64,000 bases of DNA from Terasakiella pusilla DSM 6293. GTDB taxonomy: Bacteria; Pseudomonadota; Alphaproteobacteria; Rhodospirillales; Terasakiellaceae. The notes below the pieces were generated by a model. That model did no database searches, was not told the DNA's origin, and saw nothing but the letters and a program-made list of their open reading frames with translations. Numbering within the stretch: position 1 is the first letter of the stretch; each line of letters starts with the position of its first letter. Of this stretch, positions 26,787 through 35,164 are shown piece by piece. The stretch spans positions 124,001-188,000 of the forward strand of contig NZ_JHYO01000002.1 in the NCBI RefSeq assembly GCF_000688235.1, read 5' to 3'. The translations under genes were made by a program, and so were the position numbers.

Positions 26787-29150
26787 CTAGAAAGTGTACC
26801 CGACATTGAGTTTGAAAGTACGACCTTCTTCTCGAACGATGCCGTTGATGGAACCGGGCGAGAAGATTTCTTCATCCAAGGCATTGTTGATCAGGAAATC
26901 AATCTGCAGATTGTCATTGAGCGCGTAGTAGGCGCCAAGGTCGGTCTGTACATGACTTGGTATTTTATTGGTATTTGCATCTTCGGCAAATCGGCTGCTG
27001 ATGTAAGAAATGGTGCCGCCCAAACTTAAACCGGGGGCGCTGTCCACATCATAGCGCCCTTGAAGCGACGCCGTGTGGGTCGGGACATTTGCGAACGTGT
27101 TGCCAATAAGCTTGGCATCGTCGCTTTTGCGGATGCTGGTTTTGGTATAGCCATAGTTTGTGGCGAGGAACAGGTTTGGCGTCACGTTGCCTGCGAGGGA
27201 GAGTTCCAGACCTTTTGAGCGCGATTGCCCTTCGGCAACTGAGAAATTAGGGTCTGCCGGATCATCAATGGCAATGTTGTCTTTGGTCAGGATGAAGGCG
27301 GCGACGTTCGCTTGAATGTTGCCAAAGTCAAACTTTGTCCCGATCTCGTACTGTGTGCTTTCTTCGGCTTCTAGCGGACTTGCCCCGGACGTGGTGCCTT
27401 GTTGGGGCACGAACGATTCACTGCGGCTGGCATAGATCGAAGTTTCTTTGCTTATGTCATAGATCAGGCCAAACTGCGTTGTCCAATCGCGTTGGCTGAT
27501 TTCTTCAGAGGTGACAGCCGATGTTGTATTGTTAATGGTTTTTTGTGTCTGCTTGGAATCAATGTAGCGCAGCCCGCCAAGGATGTGGAAGGTGTCGTTC
27601 CATGTAATCCGGTCTTGCAGGAAGGCGGAAAGAACCGTGCTTTCTTGAAGGGTCGTTCGATCGCGCACCTGATTGGCGGTTGTTAGTGTGGCGTTTTTAT
27701 AGGCGGGGCTATACAGGTCGAGACTATCCACATTGTAAATTTTTGTAGGACGATCATTTTCGGAATATCGGTAATTTGCCCCGACAATGAATTTATGTTT
27801 GAAGTCGCCTGTCTGAACTTCACCGGCTAAATCTGTGATGATTTCATGATCGGTGCGCAGCGTGTCTTCGCCAATAAAGACCCGACGGTTGACAGTTCGT
27901 TTGTCGGCATTTAGCCCTTGCGAATAATATTCCATAAAGTCGGATGTGTTTTGGGTGTAGGTATAGCTGAAACGGGCATCGAGCGCGTCGTTTATTGCAT
28001 GGGTCAACCGGGTGTTGACGTTGAATGAGTCGCGATCCGTATAGCCGTCGCTAGACGCAATGTTTACGGACTTGTTATAGTCACCGTTTGGGTTGCCAAG
28101 GATGGTGCCTTCGTAAGGGGTGCCGGTGTTAATGGCGCTCCAGGAGTTTTCGGAATAACTGCCTTCAATGGTGAGGTTGGTGTCTTCAGTCAGGTCCATG
28201 GTGATGTTGGGGGCAAAGAATTTGCGATTGAAATCCCAGTTATCCAGCGAGGATCCTTTTTCTTCATAAGCGCCGTTTAAACGAACACGGACGCGATCAT
28301 TAATCGGGCCGGTGATATCAAAGCTACCGCGATAGCTGTCGTAACTGCCTGCTTCCACCTTGGTATCCGCATAAAAATAAGGAAGCGGTTGTTTTGTGAC
28401 AACGTTGATGGTTCCGCCCGGTTCCATTTGCCCAAAAAGGACAGAGGAAGGACCGGTCAATACTTCAATGCGTTCCACATTGGCAAGGTCGGTGGGGTGA
28501 TCCGCGCGGCTAAATCCCAAACCATTTGACGTTTCTGCCGTATCATACCCACGAAGACGGAAGTTATCGGCAAACATATCTTGTGCGGAACCGGAGCGAG
28601 ACGCGCTGGGGATAAGGCGAACCACCTCGCCAACGGTATTGGCCTGCGCAAGCTCCACGGTTTCCGTATCCATCAGGTGGATTGTTTGCGGAATGTTTTT
28701 GGCGCTGTCTGTTTTTTGACGACCATAGACGTTGATCGGATCGACTTCAAAAGTGGTCAGTTCCGGGGCTTTTTTGATCTTGAAGGCACCGTTTTGCTGC
28801 TCAAAGCTGAGGGTTGAGTTTGCAAGCAGTTGTCGCAGGGCCGTTTCTACATCATAAGTGCCTGATAGGGCGGGCGCGACCTTTCCGGCAACCAGATCAG
28901 GGGCAAAGGTGAGGGTGATTTGCGCCGTACTTGCAAAGCTTGTGAGGGAGCTGCTTAAGGGACCGCTGGGAATATTGTGGCTTTTTTGACTGGTGATCTG
29001 GGTTTGCGCATGGGCGCTGTTGGATGCGCCGAGTGTCAGGGGGGCGGTAAAGCCTAAAATGCCAGCACTTAAAATCGTTGTTAAGCGTTTATGCTTGAGG
29101 GGGAGGATACGGTTTCTCAGGACGTGAGAACCGGCGTTACGTGTTTTCAT
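26787..29150 (-). CDS. TonB-dependent ferric-siderophore receptor with signalling domain (system 2)
   Basis: This 787-residue outer-membrane receptor has a long signal region (to about 49), an STN signalling domain at about 58-118, a plug at about 145-260 and a barrel ending in F. Motifs near RLRGYDTAETSNGL and EVLTGPSSVLFGQMEPGGTI are typical of the FhuA/FpvA/FoxA hydroxamate-type siderophore receptor family. The STN domain links it to the FecR and FecI genes directly upstream on the same strand. The ligand is not determinable. It shares only architecture with receptor 1. Confidence 0.9.
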   Translation of the reverse strand: MKTRNAGSHVLRNRILPLKHKRLTTILSAGILGFTAPLTLGASNSAHAQTQITSQKSHNIPSGPLSSSLTSFASTAQITLTFAPDLVAGKVAPALSGTYDVETALRQLLANSTLSFEQQNGAFKIKKAPELTTFEVDPINVYGRQKTDSAKNIPQTIHLMDTETVELAQANTVGEVVRLIPSASRSGSAQDMFADNFRLRGYDTAETSNGLGFSRADHPTDLANVERIEVLTGPSSVLFGQMEPGGTINVVTKQPLPYFYADTKVEAGSYDSYRGSFDITGPINDRVRVRLNGAYEEKGSSLDNWDFNRKFFAPNITMDLTEDTNLTIEGSYSENSWSAINTGTPYEGTILGNPNGDYNKSVNIASSDGYTDRDSFNVNTRLTHAINDALDARFSYTYTQNTSDFMEYYSQGLNADKRTVNRRVFIGEDTLRTDHEIITDLAGEVQTGDFKHKFIVGANYRYSENDRPTKIYNVDSLDLYSPAYKNATLTTANQVRDRTTLQESTVLSAFLQDRITWNDTFHILGGLRYIDSKQTQKTINNTTSAVTSEEISQRDWTTQFGLIYDISKETSIYASRSESFVPQQGTTSGASPLEAEESTQYEIGTKFDFGNIQANVAAFILTKDNIAIDDPADPNFSVAEGQSRSKGLELSLAGNVTPNLFLATNYGYTKTSIRKSDDAKLIGNTFANVPTHTASLQGRYDVDSAPGLSLGGTISYISSRFAEDANTNKIPSHVQTDLGAYYALNDNLQIDFLINNALDEEIFSPGSINGIVREEGRTFKLNVGYTF

Positions 29151-29241
29151 TTTCCTATAATGTCCTTCGATGTAGATTTATTTTTTGGTTCTATTGGACA
29201 TGCCGTGCGAGAGGCGAAAAGGGGACACAGAAAATAAAAGT

Positions 29242-30192
29242 TTATTTTTCGACGATGGAAACCCAGTAGGGGCTGATGCGCAAGAGACGCACAGGCAAAG
29301 TGCTTGCGATCACATCAAGGGCAACATCCGTCTTGGAAAGCTGGAAAACACCTGAAATACGATGATGGGCAACAGCCGGATCACAGCGCAAAATACCAAC
29401 ACGATAGCGCGACATTTCATCAATTAGGTCCCCCAGCGTCATGTTGTCACTGATGAGTTGTCCGCTCACCCAAGGGGCATCCGCTTGGGTAAGCTTATGG
29501 GCCTTGCTGGTTTTTTGGGAGGTGAAGGTCAGGGTTTCGCCTTTATGTAAGCGTGTTTCTGCCAGACCTGACGCTGGTGTGATTGCAACGCCATGTTCAT
29601 AGACATTGACGCGAACTTCTTGGCGGTCTTCAAATTGCCGCATGGAGAAACGCGTCCCCAATGCGCGAATACGACCGCTTTTCGTTTGCACGACAAACGG
29701 TGGTAGTTTTTGTCCTGCGCCGGCTTTGCCTGTTTCAATCAAAACTTCACCTTCGACCAAATGGACAAGTCTTTCTGTCGCGCTAAAGTGGATGTTTATG
29801 CTGCTGGCTGTATTGAGATGCACACGGCTGCCATCGGCGAGGGTGACTTTCTGTGTCTCCCCGACGCTGGTTTTATAGTCAGCGGATAAAGAGGGCCATT
29901 CATCCCACAGCAGTTTTGCACAAGGCGCGATGAAAAGAAGGGACGTGAGGGCCTTAAGCGCACTGCGGCGATCCAGTCGTTTCCGCCCCCAGATGGTTTT
30001 ACCGATTTCTGCGGGTACGGCGTCAATCATCCCCATTAAATCCTGGGCGGTCAACCAGGCTTGCGCATGTTGCGGGCTAAGCGTGCGCCATCGGTTGAAG
30101 GCGGTTTGTTCAGAAGCGCTTAAGGGCGTGTCTTGCATAAGGGTGAGCCATTCTGCGGCTTCTTCCATAATTTTGCGCGAGGGTTTTTGCAT
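29242..30192 (-). CDS. FecR-type anti-sigma regulator (system 2)
   Basis: This 316-residue protein (from the ATG at 30192) has a DUF4880-type N-terminus (EEAAEWLTLMQD), a hydrophobic segment near residue 75-90 and a periplasmic FecR domain with VTLADGSRVHLNTASS, HLVEGEVLIE and IRALGTRFSMR stretches. An alternative ATG at 30219 would overlap the sigma gene by 22 bases. It relays the signal from receptor 2 to the sigma factor directly upstream. Confidence 0.88.
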   Translation of the reverse strand: MQKPSRKIMEEAAEWLTLMQDTPLSASEQTAFNRWRTLSPQHAQAWLTAQDLMGMIDAVPAEIGKTIWGRKRLDRRSALKALTSLLFIAPCAKLLWDEWPSLSADYKTSVGETQKVTLADGSRVHLNTASSINIHFSATERLVHLVEGEVLIETGKAGAGQKLPPFVVQTKSGRIRALGTRFSMRQFEDRQEVRVNVYEHGVAITPASGLAETRLHKGETLTFTSQKTSKAHKLTQADAPWVSGQLISDNMTLGDLIDEMSRYRVGILRCDPAVAHHRISGVFQLSKTDVALDVIASTLPVRLLRISPYWVSIVEK

Positions 30193-30197
30193 AACCG

Positions 30198-30698
30198 TTA
30201 CGCCAGTGCCAGCAGGCATTGGCTGAAGCCTTTTTGCATGTAGCGTTTGACGGTACGTGTTGAAATATTGATGAGATCCGCGATTTCCTGATAACTTGCG
30301 CCCTCCAATTGGGATAGGAGAAAAGCTTGGCGCACAGGGGCGGGCAGACGGTCTAAGGCATAATCAATCTGCTGAAGTGTTTCGAGCAGGATTTTTTGGG
30401 CTTCCGGTGAGATAACTTCCGGCTGGGGTAGGTGTGACAAGGCTTCTAAAAATGTTCGCTCTACGTCTTTGCGTCGAAAGTGATCTACAAGCAAACCTTT
30501 TGCAATGACCCTCAGATAGGCTTGCGGTTTGCGCAACTGGGTCATATTCAGTTCATCGCGTCGCATCAAAACCCGCACAAAAGTATCTTGCGCCAAATCA
30601 GCAGCTTGGTAGCTGCAATTCAGCTTTGTCCGCAACCAGCTTTTTAGCCAGATGTTGTGCTCATTATATAAATACTCAACGTTAGAATTTTGTATCAT
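30198..30698 (-). CDS. FecI-type ECF sigma factor (system 2)
   Basis: This 166-residue FecI-like sigma factor has region 2 AADLAQDTFVRVL (about 32-44) and region 4 ASYQEIADLINISTRTVKRY (about 137-156). I start it at the ATG 30698; a TTG six codons earlier at 30716 is unlikely because it crowds the promoter. A TTGACA-N17-TATTAA promoter covered by Fur-box sequence lies just upstream. It heads the sigma-FecR-receptor-PepSY operon on the minus strand. Confidence 0.88.
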   Translation of the reverse strand: MIQNSNVEYLYNEHNIWLKSWLRTKLNCSYQAADLAQDTFVRVLMRRDELNMTQLRKPQAYLRVIAKGLLVDHFRRKDVERTFLEALSHLPQPEVISPEAQKILLETLQQIDYALDRLPAPVRQAFLLSQLEGASYQEIADLINISTRTVKRYMQKGFSQCLLALA

Positions 30699-30736
30699 TA
30701 TAATTTCGACGCTCAATTTACCGCATAGAAATTGTT

Positions 30737-30765
30737 TTAATAATGATTATTAATATCATTGTCAA
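30737..30765 (-). promoter_or_regulatory. Fur-covered promoter of the second FecI gene
   Basis: On the minus strand TTGACA (30760-30765) and TATTAA (30737-30742) are spaced by 17 bases. Two overlapping Fur-box matches cover them: AATAATGATTATTAATATC at 30739-30757 (15 of 19 by hand) and GATTATTAATATCATTGTC at 30745-30763 (14 of 19). This is the clearest iron-repressed promoter in the window. Confidence 0.7.
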
Positions 30766-31056
30766 TCCGCAAGAATCGATAACGTGATAGAGAAGGCATG
30801 GCCTGTCTTGAGGTTATATCTTTGTGACTTTAGCATCCCACGATGATGTCGAGGTGAATTCGTGATTAGCTCAAAAGTCCCGACTTTTTAGATAGTTAGG
30901 GGAGATTTAACAGCGAAGGATGGGACTACGGAAAACTACATATAATTGAAAACTATATTGAAGTTTGTCAATCCTAGGTTAAATTAGACGGGCTTGTAAG
31001 TACAAAAGTGGTTACCGTTCAATTAGAGAGAATTTGTGAATTTGGGAGACTGAAAT
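30766..31056. other. Intergenic region between the FecI promoter and the chemoreceptor unit
   Basis: Together with the adjacent Fur site this is a 358-base gap between divergent genes. I found no RNA gene and no convincing protein in it. It should hold the plus-strand promoter of the 31057 gene, whose ATG is preceded by GGGAG at 31044-31048; I could not choose a -35/-10 pair with confidence. Confidence 0.5.
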
Positions 31057-31437
31057 ATGTCTGTTGGGCAAACGTGCAGGGCTGGAACATTCGTAGACCT
31101 TATTCCTGCAATATGCATTGGAACATTCATGATTATTTCCGTTGCCTTTTTGACCATTTTTAACGTCCCCAAACATTCTTTAGTTGCCGTGGTGTTTCCT
31201 CCTTGGGTTTCTGAAGAACGCGCCTTTCAACTGGTTGTCGAGGCTGATGCATCTGTTGTTCGTCTCGGGTTAAGTGGTCAGATCGTCGTCGCAAAGCCTC
31301 ATTCGGTCGAATTTGAAAATAAAATAAAACATGTTGGCGCTTGGGCCGTTGTAAATCCACTGGCTTTTGGTGGATGTGGTTCAGGTAAAAGAGAAACGAA
31401 GGACCTTCCACAAGGGCCTTTGGTGGCATTGAAGTAA
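31057..31437 (+). CDS. Unrecognised one-helix membrane protein, partner of a chemoreceptor
   Basis: This 126-residue protein begins with a short N-terminus, then one hydrophobic helix at about residues 14-35. An extracytoplasmic or soluble tail follows, with AVVFPPWVSEERAFQLVV, a GLSGQIVV stretch and GAWAVVNPLAFGGC near the end. I do not recognise the family. It has a good ribosome site and sits 14 bases upstream of the chemoreceptor gene on the same strand, so the two are almost certainly cotranscribed. A tethered sensor or ligand-presenting subunit for a chemoreceptor that lacks its own sensor is a plausible guess only. Confidence 0.6.
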   Translation: MSVGQTCRAGTFVDLIPAICIGTFMIISVAFLTIFNVPKHSLVAVVFPPWVSEERAFQLVVEADASVVRLGLSGQIVVAKPHSVEFENKIKHVGAWAVVNPLAFGGCGSGKRETKDLPQGPLVALK

Positions 31438-31451
31438 GCTGGGAGAATGAA

Positions 31452-32942
31452 ATGACACAAGACAAAATGGATACTTTAGCAAATACGACGGTGGTCTCTC
31501 CGGAGCTTATTAAAATCCGGCTGATTGCGAGTAGGTTGTTTATTGGGTACTTGTGGGTGCTGCTCGGCGTTGTCGCCGGGGTTGGTTACATTTCTCAAAA
31601 TGCCTTGAGTGAAAGTGTTACCTTAGCACTGGTGTTGGCGGTTTGCGGAACGATCCCCTTTGTTCGAAACCCAGTTTCCAATGTGACGCGTTATACAATA
31701 TCCGCCTGTCTAACGGGCATGTGGACTTTATTGGTCTTTAATGCCTCAGGCCTACCCGATGGGTTTGTCCTGGATGCTCATATGCTCTTTTTTGTGTTGA
31801 ATGCACAGCTGATTGCTTACTTTTGCTGGAGAAGTATTGCAATTATTAATATCATTGCGACGGTCCATCACGTCATCTTCTCCTTCCTCTTCTCCCTTCT
31901 TGTTTGGCCATCGGCTGAGTATGCCCATCTGCATTTTTTCATTCATGCAGGATATGTGGTGTTGGTGGGCGGTCCGATCCTTCTTTTGGCTTGGAAACTC
32001 TTCGACTTATTTAATGCATCTCACAATGCGCTGGTTGATGTCAAAAAGGCACAGAGTGAAAAACAAAAAATGGAAGAGGAAAAAGCCATTCTCGAAGCGA
32101 AGAGAGAAGAAGAGAAAAAACAAGAACGTGATGCCTTGGCTAAATCATTTGAAAAAGAAGTCGGGAGTGTTGTATCTGCCGTCGGGGAAGCTTCAACTGA
32201 ACTTCAGGAACTTGCGAATATCATGTCACAAGCCGCAGAGGGAGTGGGGCAAAATGCAAGTCAGGCTTCTGATGCAGCCTCAAATATTTCAGGTAACGTA
32301 GAAGCTGTTGCTGCAGGATCTGAAGAATTGTCTTCATCAGTCGATGAAATTTCCAGACAAGTGAACAGATCAAGCGAAGAAGCGATGAATGCAGGCAGAT
32401 TAAGCGCCAATGCAACAGGAGGCGTAAAAAGCCTTTCTGATCGGGTATCTGATATTTCAGATATTGCAAATCAAACAAATCTACTGGCTTTGAATGCGAC
32501 GATTGAGGCGGCCCGAGCCGGCGAAGCTGGCAAAGGCTTTGCAGTTGTCGCCAGTGAAGTGAAAAATCTTGCCAGTCAAACGGCAAACGCAACCGAGCAA
32601 ATTGAGAAACAAATTAATGCGGTTGTGGGCGCAACGGATGAAACCGTTAGAGATATTCAGAGCATTAATGTCGCGATTGAACGCGTACAAGGAACCTCTT
32701 CTGCGATAGCTGCAGCTATTGAAGAGCAAGGCGCAGCAACACGAGAAATAGCTAAAAATGCATCTCAAACAGCACGAGATGTGAACATCGTGTCTTCAAC
32801 AGTTTCTGAAGTGAGAGATGGTGCGCAAAGCAATATTGAGCGCTCAAAACTGGTCTTGAGTGCGTCAAATGGATTAATGGAGCAGTCAAAACGTTTGAAT
32901 CTTCAACTCAAAAGCTTTCTCGATCAACTCTCAGGGAGCTGA
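31452..32942 (+). CDS. Methyl-accepting chemotaxis protein with multi-helix membrane domain
   Basis: This 496-residue chemoreceptor has about six hydrophobic helices in the first ~195 residues with only short loops. A charged K/E-rich coiled coil (about 198-235) follows, then a cytoplasmic signalling domain with the invariant hairpin tip NQTNLLALNATIEAARAGE (near residue 339-357). There is no periplasmic Cache-, 4HB- or PAS-type sensor and no clear HAMP, so the membrane domain itself or the preceding small protein may sense. No C-terminal CheR-tether pentapeptide is visible. No che genes are in the window. Confidence 0.88.
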   Translation: MTQDKMDTLANTTVVSPELIKIRLIASRLFIGYLWVLLGVVAGVGYISQNALSESVTLALVLAVCGTIPFVRNPVSNVTRYTISACLTGMWTLLVFNASGLPDGFVLDAHMLFFVLNAQLIAYFCWRSIAIINIIATVHHVIFSFLFSLLVWPSAEYAHLHFFIHAGYVVLVGGPILLLAWKLFDLFNASHNALVDVKKAQSEKQKMEEEKAILEAKREEEKKQERDALAKSFEKEVGSVVSAVGEASTELQELANIMSQAAEGVGQNASQASDAASNISGNVEAVAAGSEELSSSVDEISRQVNRSSEEAMNAGRLSANATGGVKSLSDRVSDISDIANQTNLLALNATIEAARAGEAGKGFAVVASEVKNLASQTANATEQIEKQINAVVGATDETVRDIQSINVAIERVQGTSSAIAAAIEEQGAATREIAKNASQTARDVNIVSSTVSEVRDGAQSNIERSKLVLSASNGLMEQSKRLNLQLKSFLDQLSGS

Positions 32943-32984
32943 TTACGCTATGTGATCGTTTCGGATCTTTGCAAGAGGTATGAA

Positions 32985-33962
32985 TTAAGGTTGAGGAGCG
33001 ATCGCTAAGTTTTTGCGGAAAAAAGAAATGATGTTCGCGTTGAATTTTTGATGAAACGCAGCGCGATCAAAATTAGGGCTATCTTTACACAGCGCCGGTG
33101 CTCTCTCGGCTAATGGGGGAGGGCACAGGGTTAAAAAAGAAAAATGGCCCGCATTTGGCACAATATGCAACGTCGGAGAGACAGGCAAATTCTGTGCGAG
33201 CGTCAAAATATCCGTCGCTGAAACGCCATCCCCTCCGTGTTGCGAGCCCCACAGGTCGATTGGGGCTGTTATATGCTTGAGGCTCGTAGGGTCGGCAAAA
33301 ACAGTGCTGAGTGGATCTGCAAGAACAAAGGCCTTGATCCGCGGATCACGACTGGGCGGCAGAAGGGGGATTTTCTGTGTGTTGGCGTCACCACAGGTCG
33401 CGCTGGCCTCATTTTCGCAAGGGATGTGCAGTTTCTTAAAGTCGGGTTGGGCACCCGCAAGAATAAGACCGGTATATCCACCGCGTGAAAAACCAAAAAA
33501 GCCAATTGAGTTTGGATTGATTATTGCTGAGTCTGGCGATGACGTCAGCATATAGTCAAGAAGGCGTTTAACATCCGTTGCACGGGTCAACAAAGCCTGA
33601 CGGTTGTGAAATCTCTCTGTATTTGACAGGGTGTCATCTGGGTGATTGAGTGCCACGACGATAAAGCCAGCGTCGGAGAGGGCCTCTGCCGTATCATGAT
33701 GGCTTAAACTTGCGCCACCGAACCCATGTGAGATGAGGATGAGTGGCAGGTTTTTTCCGGCAACCGGGCAATCGCGTACACCTGAAATGACGAAGGGGCC
33801 GGCCTGTATGTCTTTAGCGGGACGTGCACAAGGGGCCCATTGTGTTGCTGTGATCGCTTGGCCTGTATGATCAGCAGGCACTTCAATTTTTTTGAGGCCA
33901 GCAGCTTGCACAACAGGTGCCGCTATGAGCAGAAAGGCAAAGGTCACAGCTCTAAAGAACAT
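32985..33962 (-). CDS. Secreted alpha/beta hydrolase (dienelactone hydrolase/PAF-acetylhydrolase-like)
   Basis: This 325-residue protein has a signal peptide (about 1-20, ending QAA). Its alpha/beta-hydrolase core has an oxyanion-loop motif SHGFGG near 78-83, the nucleophile elbow GFSRGG (Ser near 158) and a C-terminal catalytic His in NAGHFSF. Cysteines in CARP, DCP and the C-terminal half suggest disulfides in the periplasm. It lies 23 bases after the second hydrolase gene on the same strand, downstream of a promoter with a box-type operator. The substrate is unknown; aromatic esters would fit the context. Confidence 0.75.
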   Translation of the reverse strand: MFFRAVTFAFLLIAAPVVQAAGLKKIEVPADHTGQAITATQWAPCARPAKDIQAGPFVISGVRDCPVAGKNLPLILISHGFGGASLSHHDTAEALSDAGFIVVALNHPDDTLSNTERFHNRQALLTRATDVKRLLDYMLTSSPDSAIINPNSIGFFGFSRGGYTGLILAGAQPDFKKLHIPCENEASATCGDANTQKIPLLPPSRDPRIKAFVLADPLSTVFADPTSLKHITAPIDLWGSQHGGDGVSATDILTLAQNLPVSPTLHIVPNAGHFSFLTLCPPPLAERAPALCKDSPNFDRAAFHQKFNANIISFFRKNLAIAPQP

Positions 33963-33985
33963 GATTTTTTCCTGATGAGAGGGGC

Positions 33986-34774
33986 TTAGGCTAAAAATTC
34001 TTCGATCAGTGTCAGGACAAAGTCTTCGCTTTCGCGGTGGGGCATGTGGTGACCACCTTGCAGGATTTCGACCGTGACCGGACCTGAGGTTTTTTGGGAA
34101 ATAATGTCTGTATGAATGGTTGAACCATATTCATCATCGCTGCCGTGGATGACAAGGGCTGGGCAGATGATTTTGGGCAGGGCGTCATTCAGGGTCCATT
34201 GTTGGAATTCATCTGAGAGCCACGTGTCGATCCACGCGCTGACAACCCATTCTGTGCGCGGGCCGTGATATTTTTCCAGTCGTTGTAATTGCGCGGGGTC
34301 GGCAAATAGTTTTTTTGCCTCGCGAATACCGTTGAGTGTCACATCTTCAGCAAATGTCTGGGCGGCAATGGTGACAAGGCTTGCGCAGTCGTTGGGGAAT
34401 TGGGCCGCGGCTTCAATTGCCATCGCCCCGCCAACGCTATGGCCCATCGCAATGAAGTTGGAAAAGCCGAATTCTTCTTTCAAGATGGGAAGAACGAGGG
34501 CAGGTTCTTGGGCGACGAAATCGGCGCTGAGTTTATCTGTGCGGATGGCAGATTTACCAAACCCAAAGCGATCATAAGCAATGACGCGTCTGCCTGTTTT
34601 AAGGGCGAGCAGTGCGGGAAACTGTCGCCACAGGCTGATTGCCCCCAAGGAGTCATGAAACATAATAAGGGGCGATTTTTGGGACTGGACCTCTGGGTCC
34701 CAGTAGGTAACAGCAAGGGGGCCGTGCACAGTTTCTATTGAAAGTTCTTTGGCAATGACATTCTGTGCATTCAT
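33986..34774 (-). CDS. Cytoplasmic alpha/beta hydrolase, candidate member of the box regulon
   Basis: This 262-residue protein has the compact enol-lactonase/esterase type of alpha/beta-hydrolase fold. It has an HDSLG oxyanion loop (about 40-44), an AYDRFGFG strand-helix, nucleophile elbow GHSVGG (Ser near 113), an Asp near HGSDDEYG and a His in GGHHMP. There is no signal peptide. The gene is directly downstream of a sigma-70-like promoter whose start region carries TGCATTTTAATGCA, identical to the site at the boxC promoter. A hydrolase that feeds benzoate or clears a box intermediate is inferred; no specific reaction can be assigned. Confidence 0.78.
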   Translation of the reverse strand: MNAQNVIAKELSIETVHGPLAVTYWDPEVQSQKSPLIMFHDSLGAISLWRQFPALLALKTGRRVIAYDRFGFGKSAIRTDKLSADFVAQEPALVLPILKEEFGFSNFIAMGHSVGGAMAIEAAAQFPNDCASLVTIAAQTFAEDVTLNGIREAKKLFADPAQLQRLEKYHGPRTEWVVSAWIDTWLSDEFQQWTLNDALPKIICPALVIHGSDDEYGSTIHTDIISQKTSGPVTVEILQGGHHMPHRESEDFVLTLIEEFLA

Positions 34775-34816
34775 CTGATTTGGTCCTTTTGTGAAGTTCG
34801 CCTGTTCGGGATTTTC

Positions 34817-34830
34817 TGCATTTTAATGCA
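34817..34830. promoter_or_regulatory. Candidate BoxR operator upstream of the hydrolase pair
   Basis: TGCATTTTAATGCA is a TGCA-N6-TGCA element, the pattern described for the BzdR/BoxR regulator family in Azoarcus. It is identical over 14 bases to 53136-53149 near the boxC promoter. On the minus strand it lies about 16 bases downstream of the -10, where a repressor would block transcription. Confidence 0.6.
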
Positions 34831-34846
34831 TGTTAAAGTTAGTACA

Positions 34847-34875
34847 TTTATAGGTGTGAGACTTATAATGTGCAA
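34847..34875 (-). promoter_or_regulatory. Candidate promoter of the hydrolase operon
   Basis: On the minus strand TTGCAC (34870-34875) and TATAAA (34847-34852) are spaced by exactly 17 bases. The predicted start near 34840 leaves a leader of ~65 bases that contains the TGCA-N6-TGCA operator. Confidence 0.55.
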
Positions 34876-34881
34876 TATCTC

Positions 34882-34998
34882 TTATTCATCGTCTTCTTCT
34901 GGGTCCCAAGCGTGGCCGCACATATCACAGACAAACAGGTCGCCTTCAGGATGTGTGTGTTCGGATTGGCAAATCGGGCAGGTTGGTGTTTCTGACAT
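34882..34998 (-). CDS. PhnA-like zinc-ribbon miniprotein
   Basis: This 38-residue protein has C7-x2-C10 and C24-x2-C27 knuckles followed by G-H-A-W and an acidic tail (DPEEDDE). The pattern closely matches the N-terminal zinc ribbon of PhnA-type proteins, but the rest of PhnA is absent, so it is a free-standing domain. The start has only a weak purine-rich ribosome site (GAGAAGAAG). It lies between the fdhD terminator and the hydrolase promoter on the same strand. Function unknown; a small zinc protein or nucleic-acid-binding ribbon is likely. Confidence 0.72.
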   Translation of the reverse strand: MSETPTCPICQSEHTHPEGDLFVCDMCGHAWDPEEDDE

Positions 34999-35118
34999 TT
35001 GATTTCTTCTTCTCAAAAGTGAATATAAGCAAGGGTTTATTTTAGAGGAAGAAGACTGCAGATGCTCATTTGAATATTGAATTTAGATATTTTGGATTTC
35101 TATTATCGCGCGCGAATT

Positions 35119-35156
35119 TAAAAAAAATCCCTTACCCGGCGATGCAGGGGTAAGGG
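35119..35156 (-). terminator. Terminator downstream of fdhD
   Basis: Read on the minus strand, CCCTTACCC (35148-35156 complement) pairs with GGGTAAGGG (35129-35137 complement) in a perfect 9-bp stem with a 10-base loop, followed by a run of T residues. It closes the fds-fdhD operon. Confidence 0.8.
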
Positions 35157-35164
35157 ACTAAGTC

